Source: Chloroflexota bacterium (GTDB taxonomy: Bacteria > Chloroflexota > Dehalococcoidia > JACPQD01). Taken from it: a stretch of DNA of 64,000 nt. The notes below the pieces were generated by a model, which worked only from the letters and a program-made list of their open reading frames with translations, was not told the origin of the DNA and did not search any database. Below are positions 9,292 through 16,593 of this stretch, one piece after another. The stretch covers positions 1-64,000 of the forward strand of contig JACPQD010000021.1 in NCBI GenBank assembly GCA_016190665.1, in the 5' to 3' direction. Position numbers and translations under genes: made by a program. How positions within the stretch are numbered: the first letter of the stretch is position 1; every line of letters starts with the position of its first letter.

Positions 9292-10234
9292 AACGCAACA
9301 CCAGAATGCCTAAGGCCAGCAAAAAAGATAACGCCGCTACCGAATGCAGGATTCCAACCGAGACCATGATGTCTCGAGGCTCGACGGGTCGGATAGGATC
9401 TCCCAGCTCGTAGTGCCCCACCTTTCGCAGTCGAACGCCCAGCGTGCCCGCCATAGCGCTCATGGTCCAGCCGGCATTGGGGCTTTCCGTCTTGCCGTGA
9501 TCGCGCCACATCGTTTGCCAGGCCCGCCAGGCTGCCGCCAGTCCCAGGCCGCAAGTCGAAAGGACCAGCAGCAGTGCGGAGAGGCGCGATGGGACAAGGT
9601 TAAGGAGGTCGTCCAGCCGAGCGGCCGCCTTCCCCAGGTACTCGTAGCGCTGATGGTAGCCTATCATGCTGTCGAGAGTATTGACAGCTCGGTAGGCTAC
9701 CGCCCCGGGCAGCCCAAAGAGCGCAAAGGCCAGCCAGGGAGCTACGAAGGCGTCGGTTGTGTTCTCGGCGACTGACTCCACCGCTGCCGAAGCTATCAAC
9801 TCCGGTGAGAGGCCAGAGGTATCCCGGCTGACCAGGCTCTTGAGTCCTTCCCTGGCCTCCTCCACTCGTCCCCCCTCGAGGCTGCGACGCACCATTGTGG
9901 CTGCCCTGCTCAACCCGCTAACGGCGAAACTGCCCTTCAGGAGGCATGCGCCTACGAGAATGTAGGCAAGTGTGCCGATGAAAGCCTGGCTTTTGACCAG
10001 AGCATAAGCGGCCAGAGCGAACGCAGCCGGAATCAGGACTGCCATGGCAACCCCGTAGACCAGCGGCGCCGCCTTGCCTGCGCGGGGAGCGCGCTTTTCG
10101 GTGAAGGAGACGAGGTGACCCATAGCGCTGACCGGATGCAGGCGCTTCGGCTCGCCCAGGGCCACATCCCAGAACACGGCCAACGTGAGCATTGCCGCCT
10201 CCGCCAGAACGTCTCCGCCAAGAAGACCCAGCAA
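9275..10234 (-). CDS. cbiB: Adenosylcobinamide-phosphate synthase
   Basis: Integral membrane protein of 319 aa in the CbiB/CobD family. The N-terminal signature GEPKRLHPVSAMGHLVSFTEK-type block (GDP-x-RPxHPV-x-MG in the family) and the later DAFVAPWLAFALFGLPGA block with VNTLDSMIGY are diagnostic. Several hydrophobic segments are visible at the N-terminus, around residues 50-95, 150-175 and at the C-terminus. It amidates the cobyric acid side chain with aminopropanol phosphate. Its start is 2 bp downstream of the cobS stop and it overlaps the start of cobD by 17 bp. Confidence 0.93.
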   Translation of the reverse strand: MLGLLGGDVLAEAAMLTLAVFWDVALGEPKRLHPVSAMGHLVSFTEKRAPRAGKAAPLVYGVAMAVLIPAAFALAAYALVKSQAFIGTLAYILVGACLLKGSFAVSGLSRAATMVRRSLEGGRVEEAREGLKSLVSRDTSGLSPELIASAAVESVAENTTDAFVAPWLAFALFGLPGAVAYRAVNTLDSMIGYHQRYEYLGKAAARLDDLLNLVPSRLSALLLVLSTCGLGLAAAWRAWQTMWRDHGKTESPNAGWTMSAMAGTLGVRLRKVGHYELGDPIRPVEPRDIMVSVGILHSVAALSFLLALGILVLRYGVLR

Positions 10235-10236
10235 GG

Positions 10237-11013
10237 CTAGGACAAGGCCCTCAGCGCCTGAGGCAGCGAAGACACGAGTCCCGCTGAGGCCAGAGGAACG
10301 ACCGCGACGAGAACGAACACCTCGACCACCTCATTCACCGCGCCGTAGGCGTCTCCGGTGAGCCCGCCCAGCAGCCTGCTCATCCATCTCCCCAGGAGCC
10401 ATGCCAGGAGCGATGCTGATACGAAAAGGACCAACCCGGCGACCCCAGCGAGGGCGAGCGAGCCTACGAGGGCGATAGCCCCGGCGATCAGGACTGCGAG
10501 CGAAGTAGCGCCATCGTGGAAGGCTGCCCCCAGGCCCTGTGGCCTGGCGTAGGGGAAGGCGCGAACGACGAGCACCATGGCCCATCGCGAGAGGGCCGGA
10601 AATAGCACGAGCGCGGGCAGTCTCTCCGGCAGAGGCAGGGAGAAGAGGGCAGTCCATTTCAAGAGGACAAGGGCTACCCCACCAGCCACGGCAAAGGCCC
10701 CTACCGCGTGGTCCCGCATGATCTCGAGTCTTCGCTCTTTGGTAGCGCCGCCAAAGCTGTCGCAAGTGTCAAGGAAGCCCTCCACATGCATAGCGCCCGT
10801 GAGGACCAACAGGACGGCCAGCAGCAGCGCGCCGGTCAAGGGCCCTGGCCATAGGCGAGCCAGGCCAGCGTCCAGGCCAGCCAGCGCTCCGCCTATCAGC
10901 AGCCCCACCAAAGGAAAGTAGGCCAGGGAAGCGCCCATCTCCTTTGCCTCGGGCTCGACTCGAGCGAGGGGCAAGACTGTTAGAAATCCTAGCGCAGTAA
11001 GCAGAGCTGTCAA
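10237..11013 (-). CDS. cobS: Adenosylcobinamide-GDP ribazoletransferase (cobalamin synthase)
   Basis: CobS family membrane enzyme, about 258 aa. The ORF-track start adds an unlikely hydrophilic extension that runs into a dispersed repeat. TTG 11013 (aligning as MTALLTALGFLTVLPLAR) with AGGTG just upstream gives a normal family length. The motif GAMHVEGFLDTCDSFGG is the Asp-rich signature for Mg and substrate binding, and at least six hydrophobic segments are present. It joins alpha-ribazole (phosphate) to adenosyl-GDP-cobinamide as the final assembly step. It follows cobT after a 337-bp repeat-containing gap, so it may rely on read-through or on its own weak promoter. Confidence 0.9.
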   Translation of the reverse strand: MTALLTALGFLTVLPLARVEPEAKEMGASLAYFPLVGLLIGGALAGLDAGLARLWPGPLTGALLLAVLLVLTGAMHVEGFLDTCDSFGGATKERRLEIMRDHAVGAFAVAGGVALVLLKWTALFSLPLPERLPALVLFPALSRWAMVLVVRAFPYARPQGLGAAFHDGATSLAVLIAGAIALVGSLALAGVAGLVLFVSASLLAWLLGRWMSRLLGGLTGDAYGAVNEVVEVFVLVAVVPLASAGLVSSLPQALRALS

Positions 11014-11350
11014 CTTACACCTGACACCGCGAGGCCGGAAGCAAAATAATATACATTTTGCGCCCAGCTTTGAGCCAACATAAGCCTTACTTTTCTCTTG
11101 ATTAACCACGAACTGGACGAAATACACGAAATTTGACTTCTTCCGCGTGGTTGGTGGATTTCGTGGTCTCATCTCTCGTGTCTTCAGCCATCAACCTGCT
11201 GATTGCTAAGATCTGAAAGCTGACTGCTGACCGCTAAAAGCCCTTCTTTTCGTGTGGTTCGTGTATTTCGTGTTGAACGTCCCTGTCCATCCTCGCGAGG
11301 CCTCCTGAGCGCCAAGAGCTGAATGCTGATCGCTGAAAGCTTAAACTATC
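11014..11350. repeat. Repeat-bearing gap inside the cobalamin operon
   Basis: This 337-bp stretch between cobT and cobS has no gene. It contains an imperfect inverted repeat of the AACCACGAA...ACACGAAATACACGAAA family (about 11101-11170), a second half-element (about 11246-11276), and degenerate GCTGATTGCTAA / GCTGACTGCTGACCGCTAAA direct repeats. The same family recurs at 31.2 kb and related pieces at 24.8 kb. Confidence 0.7.
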
Positions 11351-12409
11351 CTACTCGCTCTTCTCCGAGACGCCCGCGTCGGCGAAGGTCGCCATCTCAG
11401 CGAGACAGCGGGCCGCTGCCTCGACGATGTTCATGGCCAGGGCGCCGCCGGTGCCCTCGCCCAGCCTCAAGTCCAGGTTCAGCAGCGGCTTGAGCCCCAG
11501 GTGGGCGAGCATCGCCTGGTGGCCGGGCTCCACAGAGAGATGAGAGGCTATGAAATAGTCGCGCCCATTGGGGCAAAGGCCGTGAGCGATGAGAGCCGCC
11601 GCTCCGGAAATGAAGCCGTCCAGGACGACGACCCGCCGGCTGGCCGCGGTCCCGAGTATGACGCCAGCCAGGACGCCGATCTCGAACCCGCCGACTTTCG
11701 TCAGCACGTCGAGCGCGTCCGAAGGATCGGGATGGTTCACCTCCAGCGCCCTTCTTACCACCGCCGCCTTGTGCCGCTGGGCCTCGTCCGAAATGCCCGT
11801 TCCGCGCCCGGTCACAACTTCAGGATCTTTTCCGGAGATAGCGGCGACGATGGCGCTGGAGGGCGTAGTATTGGCGATGCCCATGTCACCGGTGCCTATC
11901 AGGTCGGCTCCCCCCTCAATCTCTCGCTGCGCTAGAGCGATGCCCGTTTCGAGGGCCTTGATCGCCTCCTCTCTGGTCATGGCTGGCCCCTTCGCCATGT
12001 TATTGGTACCCCGACCGACCTTCGCGGAGTAGAGATCGGGATGTTCGGGGAGATCCCCGACCACGCCAGCATCCACAATGACCACCTTAGCGCCCGCCTG
12101 CCGAGCCAGCACGTTGATGCCCGCCCCGCCGCGCAGGAAGTTCAGCACCATCTGGGCTGTCACCTCTTGAGGATAGGCGCTCACCCCCTCGGCAGCCACG
12201 CCGTGGTCCCCGGCAGCCAGGATGATGACCCTGCCGCCCAACCTGGGGATCGGCGTGCCCAGGATTCCGGCCAACTGGATCGAAACCTCTTCTAGCCGCC
12301 CCAGGGCGCCCAGAGGCTTGGTCAGGGTATCTTGACGTTGCCTCGCCGCCGCCATCGCCGTCTCGTCGAGGCCGCCTATAGCCTTGATTGTCCGGTCTAA
12401 CAAACCCAA
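11351..12409 (-). CDS. cobT: Nicotinate-nucleotide:dimethylbenzimidazole phosphoribosyltransferase
   Basis: CobT family enzyme, 352 aa, the usual length. Visible blocks are AAGDHGVAAEGVSAYPQEVT, GGAGINVLARQ, GDMGIANTTPSSA (nucleotide-binding loop) and the C-terminal LGEGTGGALAM, which holds the catalytic Glu of the family. It activates the lower-ligand base to alpha-ribazole phosphate for CobS. Its start overlaps the end of cbiA by 13 bp. No bluB or other base-synthesis gene is in the window, so the dimethylbenzimidazole or alternative base probably comes from elsewhere. Confidence 0.95.
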   Translation of the reverse strand: MGLLDRTIKAIGGLDETAMAAARQRQDTLTKPLGALGRLEEVSIQLAGILGTPIPRLGGRVIILAAGDHGVAAEGVSAYPQEVTAQMVLNFLRGGAGINVLARQAGAKVVIVDAGVVGDLPEHPDLYSAKVGRGTNNMAKGPAMTREEAIKALETGIALAQREIEGGADLIGTGDMGIANTTPSSAIVAAISGKDPEVVTGRGTGISDEAQRHKAAVVRRALEVNHPDPSDALDVLTKVGGFEIGVLAGVILGTAASRRVVVLDGFISGAAALIAHGLCPNGRDYFIASHLSVEPGHQAMLAHLGLKPLLNLDLRLGEGTGGALAMNIVEAAARCLAEMATFADAGVSEKSE

Positions 12410-13770
12410 CTTGCGTTCCCCTTTCTGAATTCACAACAGCTCTCGACGAAGCGCCGAGGCATGACAGGTGAGCTGCCCATATGCAGATGCACATAGGAGG
12501 CTAGAACATTGCGGAGGCGGAAGCCTTCCTTACCGCCCTTCTCCACGAGCTCGTAGGCGTTGGGCTCGCCGCCCTTCATAACAGACCAGTGGAACTCGTG
12601 GCCGCGCACCGTCTCTCCCCGCCGAAGTAGCGGCCCGTCGCTCAAGGCGCGCACAGTGCGGTAGCCGAGGCTGAGACGGGGGCTATCCAGGCGGGAGGAG
12701 ACGGGTAAAACGCCGACCATGGGATATTCCCTTCCTTCCATATCGGTTGTGGACTCTCCCAGGTACATCAGCCCGCCGCACTCGGCATAAATGGGCACTC
12801 CTGTTTTCGCCGCCTTCCTGAGGGACGCCAGCATCGCCCGGTTCGCGGAAAGCTCTGAAGCGTAGATCTCCGGGAAGCCCCCTCCCAGGTAGACACCCGA
12901 GATATTCGCGGGCAATCCGGTGTCCTCGATGGGGCTGAAGGAGGCAAGCTCCGCCCCCCAGGCCTCTAGCAGGTCGAGGCTGTCTTGATAATAGAAGCTG
13001 AAGGCCTTATCCGTAGCCACCGCGATGCCGACCCGAGCCGGGACCTTCCAAGAGGGGAAGAGGCTCCGCTCGGCGCTGGGCGGCTCTCCTTCTCCGGCGA
13101 GAGAGATAAGGCGCGGAATATCAAGAGTGGCCTCCGCCTGAGAGATCAGACGGTGGAGGAACTCCTCATTCTCGACTCCCTCAACCGTAGGGATAAGCCC
13201 AAGGTGGCGCTCCGGCAGCGTCAGGTCCTTGCGGCGGGGTATGAATCCCACCACCGGCACGCCAGTCGCCTGCTCTATCGATTCCTGGCACATTCGGTAG
13301 TGTCCGTCGCTTCCGATGCGGTTGAGGATGACCCCTCTGAGCCGCAGCGCCGGATCGAAATGCAGATACCCCAGAACGATAGCCGCTACGCTCCGCGCCG
13401 CCCGCCCGGCATCCACAACCAGCACTACGGGGGCGCCGAGCAACTTCGCCAATTCGGCGGTGCTGCCCTCCTCGCCCGCGGACGAACGCCCATCATACAG
13501 TCCCATGACGCCCTCAATGACGCCGATATCCTTGCCCGCCATGGCCCGGTGGAAAAGATCGAGGACCGAAGTTTGGGGGAGCAGCCAGGTATCCAGGTTG
13601 CGTGAAGGACATCCCGTCGCCCAGGTATGATACGTGGGATCGATGTAATCAGGACCGGCTTTGAAGGCCTGAACTTTAAGGCCGCGCCGAGCCAGGCTGC
13701 CCATGACGGCGGTGGCGATCGTGGTCTTCCCCACGCCGCTGGTCGCGCCGGCAATGACCACGAGTTTCAC
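12397..13770 (-). CDS. cbiA: Cobyrinate a,c-diamide synthase
   Basis: CbiA/CobB family amidotransferase, about 457 aa. GTG 13770 is chosen because GAAGGAGG lies just upstream and the protein then begins directly with the P-loop strand KLVVIAGATSGVGKTT; the ORF-track ATG adds a non-homologous extension. The N-terminal synthetase domain binds ATP and cobyrinate. The C-terminal glutaminase domain carries the nucleophilic Cys in YAECGGLMYLGE, with the His residues near HEFHWS and YVHLHMGS. It amidates side chains a and c. As first gene of the operon it lies directly downstream of the riboswitch and terminator, so its expression should fall when cobalamin is plentiful. Confidence 0.94.
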   Translation of the reverse strand: MKLVVIAGATSGVGKTTIATAVMGSLARRGLKVQAFKAGPDYIDPTYHTWATGCPSRNLDTWLLPQTSVLDLFHRAMAGKDIGVIEGVMGLYDGRSSAGEEGSTAELAKLLGAPVVLVVDAGRAARSVAAIVLGYLHFDPALRLRGVILNRIGSDGHYRMCQESIEQATGVPVVGFIPRRKDLTLPERHLGLIPTVEGVENEEFLHRLISQAEATLDIPRLISLAGEGEPPSAERSLFPSWKVPARVGIAVATDKAFSFYYQDSLDLLEAWGAELASFSPIEDTGLPANISGVYLGGGFPEIYASELSANRAMLASLRKAAKTGVPIYAECGGLMYLGESTTDMEGREYPMVGVLPVSSRLDSPRLSLGYRTVRALSDGPLLRRGETVRGHEFHWSVMKGGEPNAYELVEKGGKEGFRLRNVLASYVHLHMGSSPVMPRRFVESCCEFRKGNASWVC

Positions 13771-13914
13771 CCTTGGCCCCCTCCTTCTGCAAAAATGACT
13801 TGCGAACGCCGCGCTAAAGGCGCCCATCCCTGGGGGACAAGACCCGAGTCTGTCTGGACTCCGTCAGGATTCGGGCCCCTGCACGGCGGCGCTCAGGGAA
13901 GACTTTCGCCCCAA

Positions 13915-13945
13915 CAAAAAAATACCCCCACCTCTTCGGTGGGGG
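13915..13945 (-). terminator. Intrinsic terminator of the cobalamin riboswitch
   Basis: On the minus strand CCCCCACC-GAAGA-GGTGGGGG is followed by TATTTTTTTG, a textbook Rho-independent terminator. It sits between the riboswitch core and cbiA, making it the likely expression platform: ligand-bound aptamer would favour this terminator. Confidence 0.9.
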
Positions 13946-13959
13946 AACCAAGCGACTGA

Positions 13960-14130
13960 GATTCCCGATCCCTCTCCCGCGGAGGTCTGCAGGATAATCG
14001 GGGGTGGAGGTTCTGGCTCTTGGCCCCCGTTGCATCGAGGCCAATGACAGCGGCGCGGCCGCGTCGGATTCTCGCCGACTTGCTCTCCGGTCAGCCCGCA
14101 GTTGCCTTTGGGCGACCCCCGGCTACCTAT
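13960..14130 (-). promoter_or_regulatory. Cobalamin (AdoCbl) riboswitch
   Basis: The minus-strand RNA contains the cobalamin riboswitch core GGCGAGAATCCGAC followed by GCGGCCGCGCCGCTGT, preceded by AAAGGCAACTGCGGG (AAGGGAA-like box) and followed by AGCCAGAACCTCCACC, which resembles the B12 box. It starts about 10 nt after a strong promoter and ends just before an intrinsic terminator, upstream of cbiA. Exact outer boundaries are approximate. The placement predicts transcriptional attenuation of the whole cob operon by cobalamin. Confidence 0.85.
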
Positions 14131-14145
14131 TCATTTCGAGGGCTT

Positions 14146-14174
14146 AGTATATATCAGCGATGACTGGAAGTCAA
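14146..14174 (-). promoter_or_regulatory. Sigma-70 promoter of the cobalamin operon
   Basis: Minus-strand TTGACT, 17-bp spacer, TATACT. Transcription would begin near 14138 and run directly into the cobalamin riboswitch. Confidence 0.8.
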
Positions 14175-14202
14175 ATCGGTGTGGAACAGACCCCGCTCAC
14201 CG

Positions 14203-15237
14203 CTACAATCTTATGGCCTTGGTCTGCGCCCGACTGGTGCCGAAAGTGGGCATGCAGGCGATGTGGTACGGCTGAGGCGCACCCGCCACGACCAGGACGA
14301 TATCCTCGGGTCGCTTGACGGGCCGCACCAGGCCCTTATCCACCCACATGATTTTCTTCTCCCGACGTTCCTTGGGGAACCTGTCTTCGGGGACCCCGGA
14401 CTGATCGTAGATGGTCTGCTTCACATCCTCCTTGGAGTACCCCTCGGACTTGAAGAGCGCCGCGTGACCGGAGGCGAGCACCACCGTCGGCTGGCCGCCG
14501 CCGAGGAACATGTCGTTGCTCCCCATCTGGGCCAGGGTATTGCCGATAAGCATCAGGATCTCGTCGCTGAACCTGACCCCCGCCGTCAGGATGTTAGTGG
14601 TCCCCGACATGCCCACCACCGTGACGGCGCTATCCTCCCTCTCGAATCCCCGCTCCACGTGAAGCGGGTCCCAGACGCTTCCCTCCTCGTCCTCTCCGAA
14701 GCAGAGGGTGTACTTGGCCGGCTGACCATGCACTGCTTTGTCCACTGGCCCCGGCGCGGCGCCGCCGATGTTAAGCAGGAGAAACCTTATCGCCCGCCCG
14801 ATGGTCGCATTGGCGCGCCAGCCCTGGCCGAGGCAGTTGGCGCCACAATTTATGTCAAGCTTCTTCCGGACCGGACCGTTGACAATCGTGGCCGGCGCCA
14901 CCGGGTTGGTCGTCGCCTGAATCCCGTTCAGATTGAAGTCCGGCTCGCACATGGCCTCCAGCGCAGCAATGATCACCGGAGCGTAGCTGGGAAGACAGCC
15001 AGCCATGACGGCGTTTATGGCTATCTTCTCCACCGTCGCCTTGCCCAGCGCTGGAGGAACGCGCACGATCAACTCGCCCGGGTCGCGGCCAATCTCCTGG
15101 AGCATGGCGGCTACCTTTTCCTCGGTGGGCGCGACTATCGGGAGGCCGTCGGTCCAGCCTCTTCTGTAGGCAAGCTCGTTTATGGCGTCGGAGGAATCGG
15201 GGACGTCTACCCTCTTAGATTTCAGCCCTTCAACCAT
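14203..15237 (-). CDS. UGSC-partner protein, copy 1 (uncharacterised family)
   Basis: Uncharacterised protein of about 344 aa. ATG 15237 is preferred because GAAAGGAG lies upstream. It is homologous to the protein at 23615 and to the C-terminal two-thirds of the fusion at 61095. Shared blocks are RGWTDGLP (near the N-terminus), ATVEKIAINAVMAGC, NLNGIQATT, ATIVNGP, RANATIGRAIRFLLLNIGG and DPLHVERGFE. No signal peptide, membrane segment or cofactor motif is evident; conserved Cys (AVMAGC) and His residues could be functional. It lies 118 bp downstream of a UGSC selenoprotein gene in the same direction, and the fusion elsewhere implies the two products work together. I cannot assign a reaction. 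Confidence 0.82.
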   Translation of the reverse strand: MVEGLKSKRVDVPDSSDAINELAYRRGWTDGLPIVAPTEEKVAAMLQEIGRDPGELIVRVPPALGKATVEKIAINAVMAGCLPSYAPVIIAALEAMCEPDFNLNGIQATTNPVAPATIVNGPVRKKLDINCGANCLGQGWRANATIGRAIRFLLLNIGGAAPGPVDKAVHGQPAKYTLCFGEDEEGSVWDPLHVERGFEREDSAVTVVGMSGTTNILTAGVRFSDEILMLIGNTLAQMGSNDMFLGGGQPTVVLASGHAALFKSEGYSKEDVKQTIYDQSGVPEDRFPKERREKKIMWVDKGLVRPVKRPEDIVLVVAGAPQPYHIACMPTFGTSRAQTKAIRL

Positions 15238-15276
15238 CGAAGAGACTCCTTTCAATAAACGTGGTGACTCTTCCTG

Positions 15277-15345
15277 CACCGCAGAGGCACAGAGTCCGCT
15301 GAGTCCTTACTGATTTCTCTCTGTGCCCTCCGCGTCTCTGCGGTG
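15277..15345. repeat. Intergenic inverted repeat, CACCGCAGAG family
   Basis: CACCGCAGAGGCACAGAG on the left is mirrored by CTCTGTGCC...CTCTGCGGTG on the right, giving an imperfect palindrome of about 70 bp between the selenoprotein and partner genes. Elements of this look are widely dispersed in intergenic DNA of several phyla. Confidence 0.75.
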
Positions 15346-15355
15346 AAAATTGGGG

Positions 15356-15913
15356 CTATCTGCTCACCGCAGGCTTCGCCGCCCGGCGCGTCAGCTTAGC
15401 GACAATCTCATCGAAGTGGGCATCGACGTCAGCCCTGACCTTATCCTCCGGTAAATACTCGAGGTCGCGGTGCAGGGAGACGATGGGCAGGTTACCCATC
15501 CCTCTGGCCTTCGCCGATGCGTTGGCCAGCGCCGTAAAGCCCTCGGTAATGAGGGTCACCGCCGGTATGCCTCTCTTCTCCATCTGGATGCCGTCGTGGA
15601 TACTCCACGCTGTGCAGGAGCCTCAGTTGCCGAGGCCGACAATGGCCAGGTCGCATTTCTTGGCCAGGTCCTCGATGATTTCGTCGGGCGCGGGCTGGCT
15701 GCCGGACTTCTTCCTCCAGATGATCTCCGCTGGCCTGTATTTCTGGTTGAGGAGTTCCTGTATCCTGGTGAGGGCCACGTTCAGGCTCCACCAGCCGTTG
15801 TCGATGAATCCGATCACCTTGCCGTTGAGGTCGCCCACGGGGGCGGCGAGAGCGATTTCCTCCTCCTCGGGCTCCGCCGTGGGGTCCAGAATCTGGGTCA
15901 TCTTGACTGACAT
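15356..15913 (-). CDS. UGSC-family selenoprotein, copy 1 (UGA read as Sec97)
   Basis: The two ORF-track pieces (15623-15913 and 15356-15583) are one frame interrupted only by TGA at 15625-15623. Read through, it gives a 185-aa protein with GLGNUGSCT, the signature of what is known as the UGSC family of (seleno)proteins. A hairpin (CGTGG-AGTAT-CCACG) begins 13 nt after the UGA, right for a bacterial SECIS. The N-terminal part includes GKVIGFIDNGWWS; after the U come HDGIQMEKRGIPAVTLITE and a mixed C-terminal region. The UxxC arrangement resembles the redox motif of glycine reductase protein B (UGTCT, from memory). It precedes its partner gene on the same strand, behind promoter 15962-15990. 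Confidence 0.85.
15595..15609 (-). promoter_or_regulatory. Candidate bacterial SECIS hairpin (copy 1)
   Basis: CGTGG-AGTAT-CCACG, 5 bp with a 5-nt loop, starting 13 nt after the in-frame UGA. The position matches bacterial SECIS elements that lie inside the coding region. Confidence 0.55.
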
Positions 15914-16010
15914 CGCTTCCTCCTTCCAGTGCGAAAGTGGCTGGTACTCCTAACGAGCGCTAGCATATCTCATGCCCGGCGCAAAGTCAATAAGCGGCAA
16001 TTTGCCAGCC
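15914..16010 (-). promoter_or_regulatory. Promoter of the UGSC copy 1 / partner operon
   Basis: Within this gap the minus strand has TTGACT (15990-15985), 17-bp spacer, TATGCT (15967-15962), about 50 bp upstream of the selenoprotein start. It lies back to back with the plus-strand promoter at 16011. Confidence 0.7.
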
Positions 16011-16039
16011 TTGACAGCCGCCAGCCCCTTGTGTTAAAA
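16011..16039 (+). promoter_or_regulatory. Sigma-70 promoter upstream of mutase locus 1
   Basis: TTGACA, 17-bp spacer, TTAAAA. Predicted start near 16047. The transcript would meet a terminator-like hairpin about 70 nt later, before reaching the mutase genes. Confidence 0.65.
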
Positions 16040-16114
16040 GTAGTCATTGGCTGTCAGAGCACCTCTTGGTCAACCGACAACGCGGTCAGAAACGACTCCG
16101 CAGTCTGGCAGCAG

Positions 16115-16152
16115 CGACCTCCCCGCTTGAGTCGGAGGTCGTTTTCTTGCTT
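16115..16152 (+). terminator. Terminator/attenuator in leader of mutase locus 1
   Basis: CGACCTCC, 11-nt loop, GGAGGTCG, then TTTTCTTGCTTT. With the promoter at 16011 this defines a transcript of about 100 nt, either a small RNA or an attenuated leader. Similar CGACC/GGTCG hairpins followed by U-rich runs lie in the leaders of mutase locus 2 and of the crotonase operon. Confidence 0.7.
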
Positions 16153-16176
16153 TGGGACACAAATAGGAGGCCAGGC

Positions 16177-16498
16177 GGCCAACATCGCCTTCGACCGAGA
16201 GGCGGCCATCGCCGCCGCCATGCAAGGTAGAGGCGTCATCGGCGGGCTCCTCTACCCTGGCGGCGAATGGGCCAGGCCCAGGGCGGAACTGGACAAGAAG
16301 CCTGGGTATCGTAAGCCGGGGGATGCCGAGAGGGCGGAGGCGAGGAAGCTTCTGGCCGAGGCCGGCTTCGCCGATGGCTTCAAGTCCACCATCACTACCA
16401 GGCAGGGGTTTGTGGAGAGCGTGCGTCCGGAGATTTCTTCACAGGCTCTTCAGAAACTTCAACTGGCCACCGCCTCTTGTGGCACAAGGCGGTAGTAA
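16177..16498 (+). pseudogene. Remnant of a family-5 solute-binding protein
   Basis: The frame ending at 16495 translates to a fragment that matches the middle of the solute-binding lipoproteins found at 48-61 kb: AFDREAAIAAAMQGRG, then WARPRAELDKKPGYRKPGD, then AEARKLLAEAGFADGFKST. Intact relatives have the same AFDRQ...PGYRQPKDADVAEAKKLMAEAGF block in about 560 aa. Here about 100 aa survive, with no signal peptide, N-terminal lobe or C-terminal lobe, so it is a deletion remnant. It sits between the leader hairpin and the mutase pair, suggesting that locus 1 once had a transporter component as locus 2 does. Confidence 0.85.
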
Positions 16499-16593
16499 AG
16501 TTTCTCCACTTCGCACAGGGTTCACGGAACCCTGAAATACTCGGGATGTCAGATAAGATGGGCCCGAAAAGTCCTTTTCGACGGAGATGAGCA

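Noticed and set aside
14179-15258. 359-aa plus-strand ORF opposite the partner gene
   Set aside because: The minus-strand reading has two paralogues in the window; this frame has none and is a shadow.
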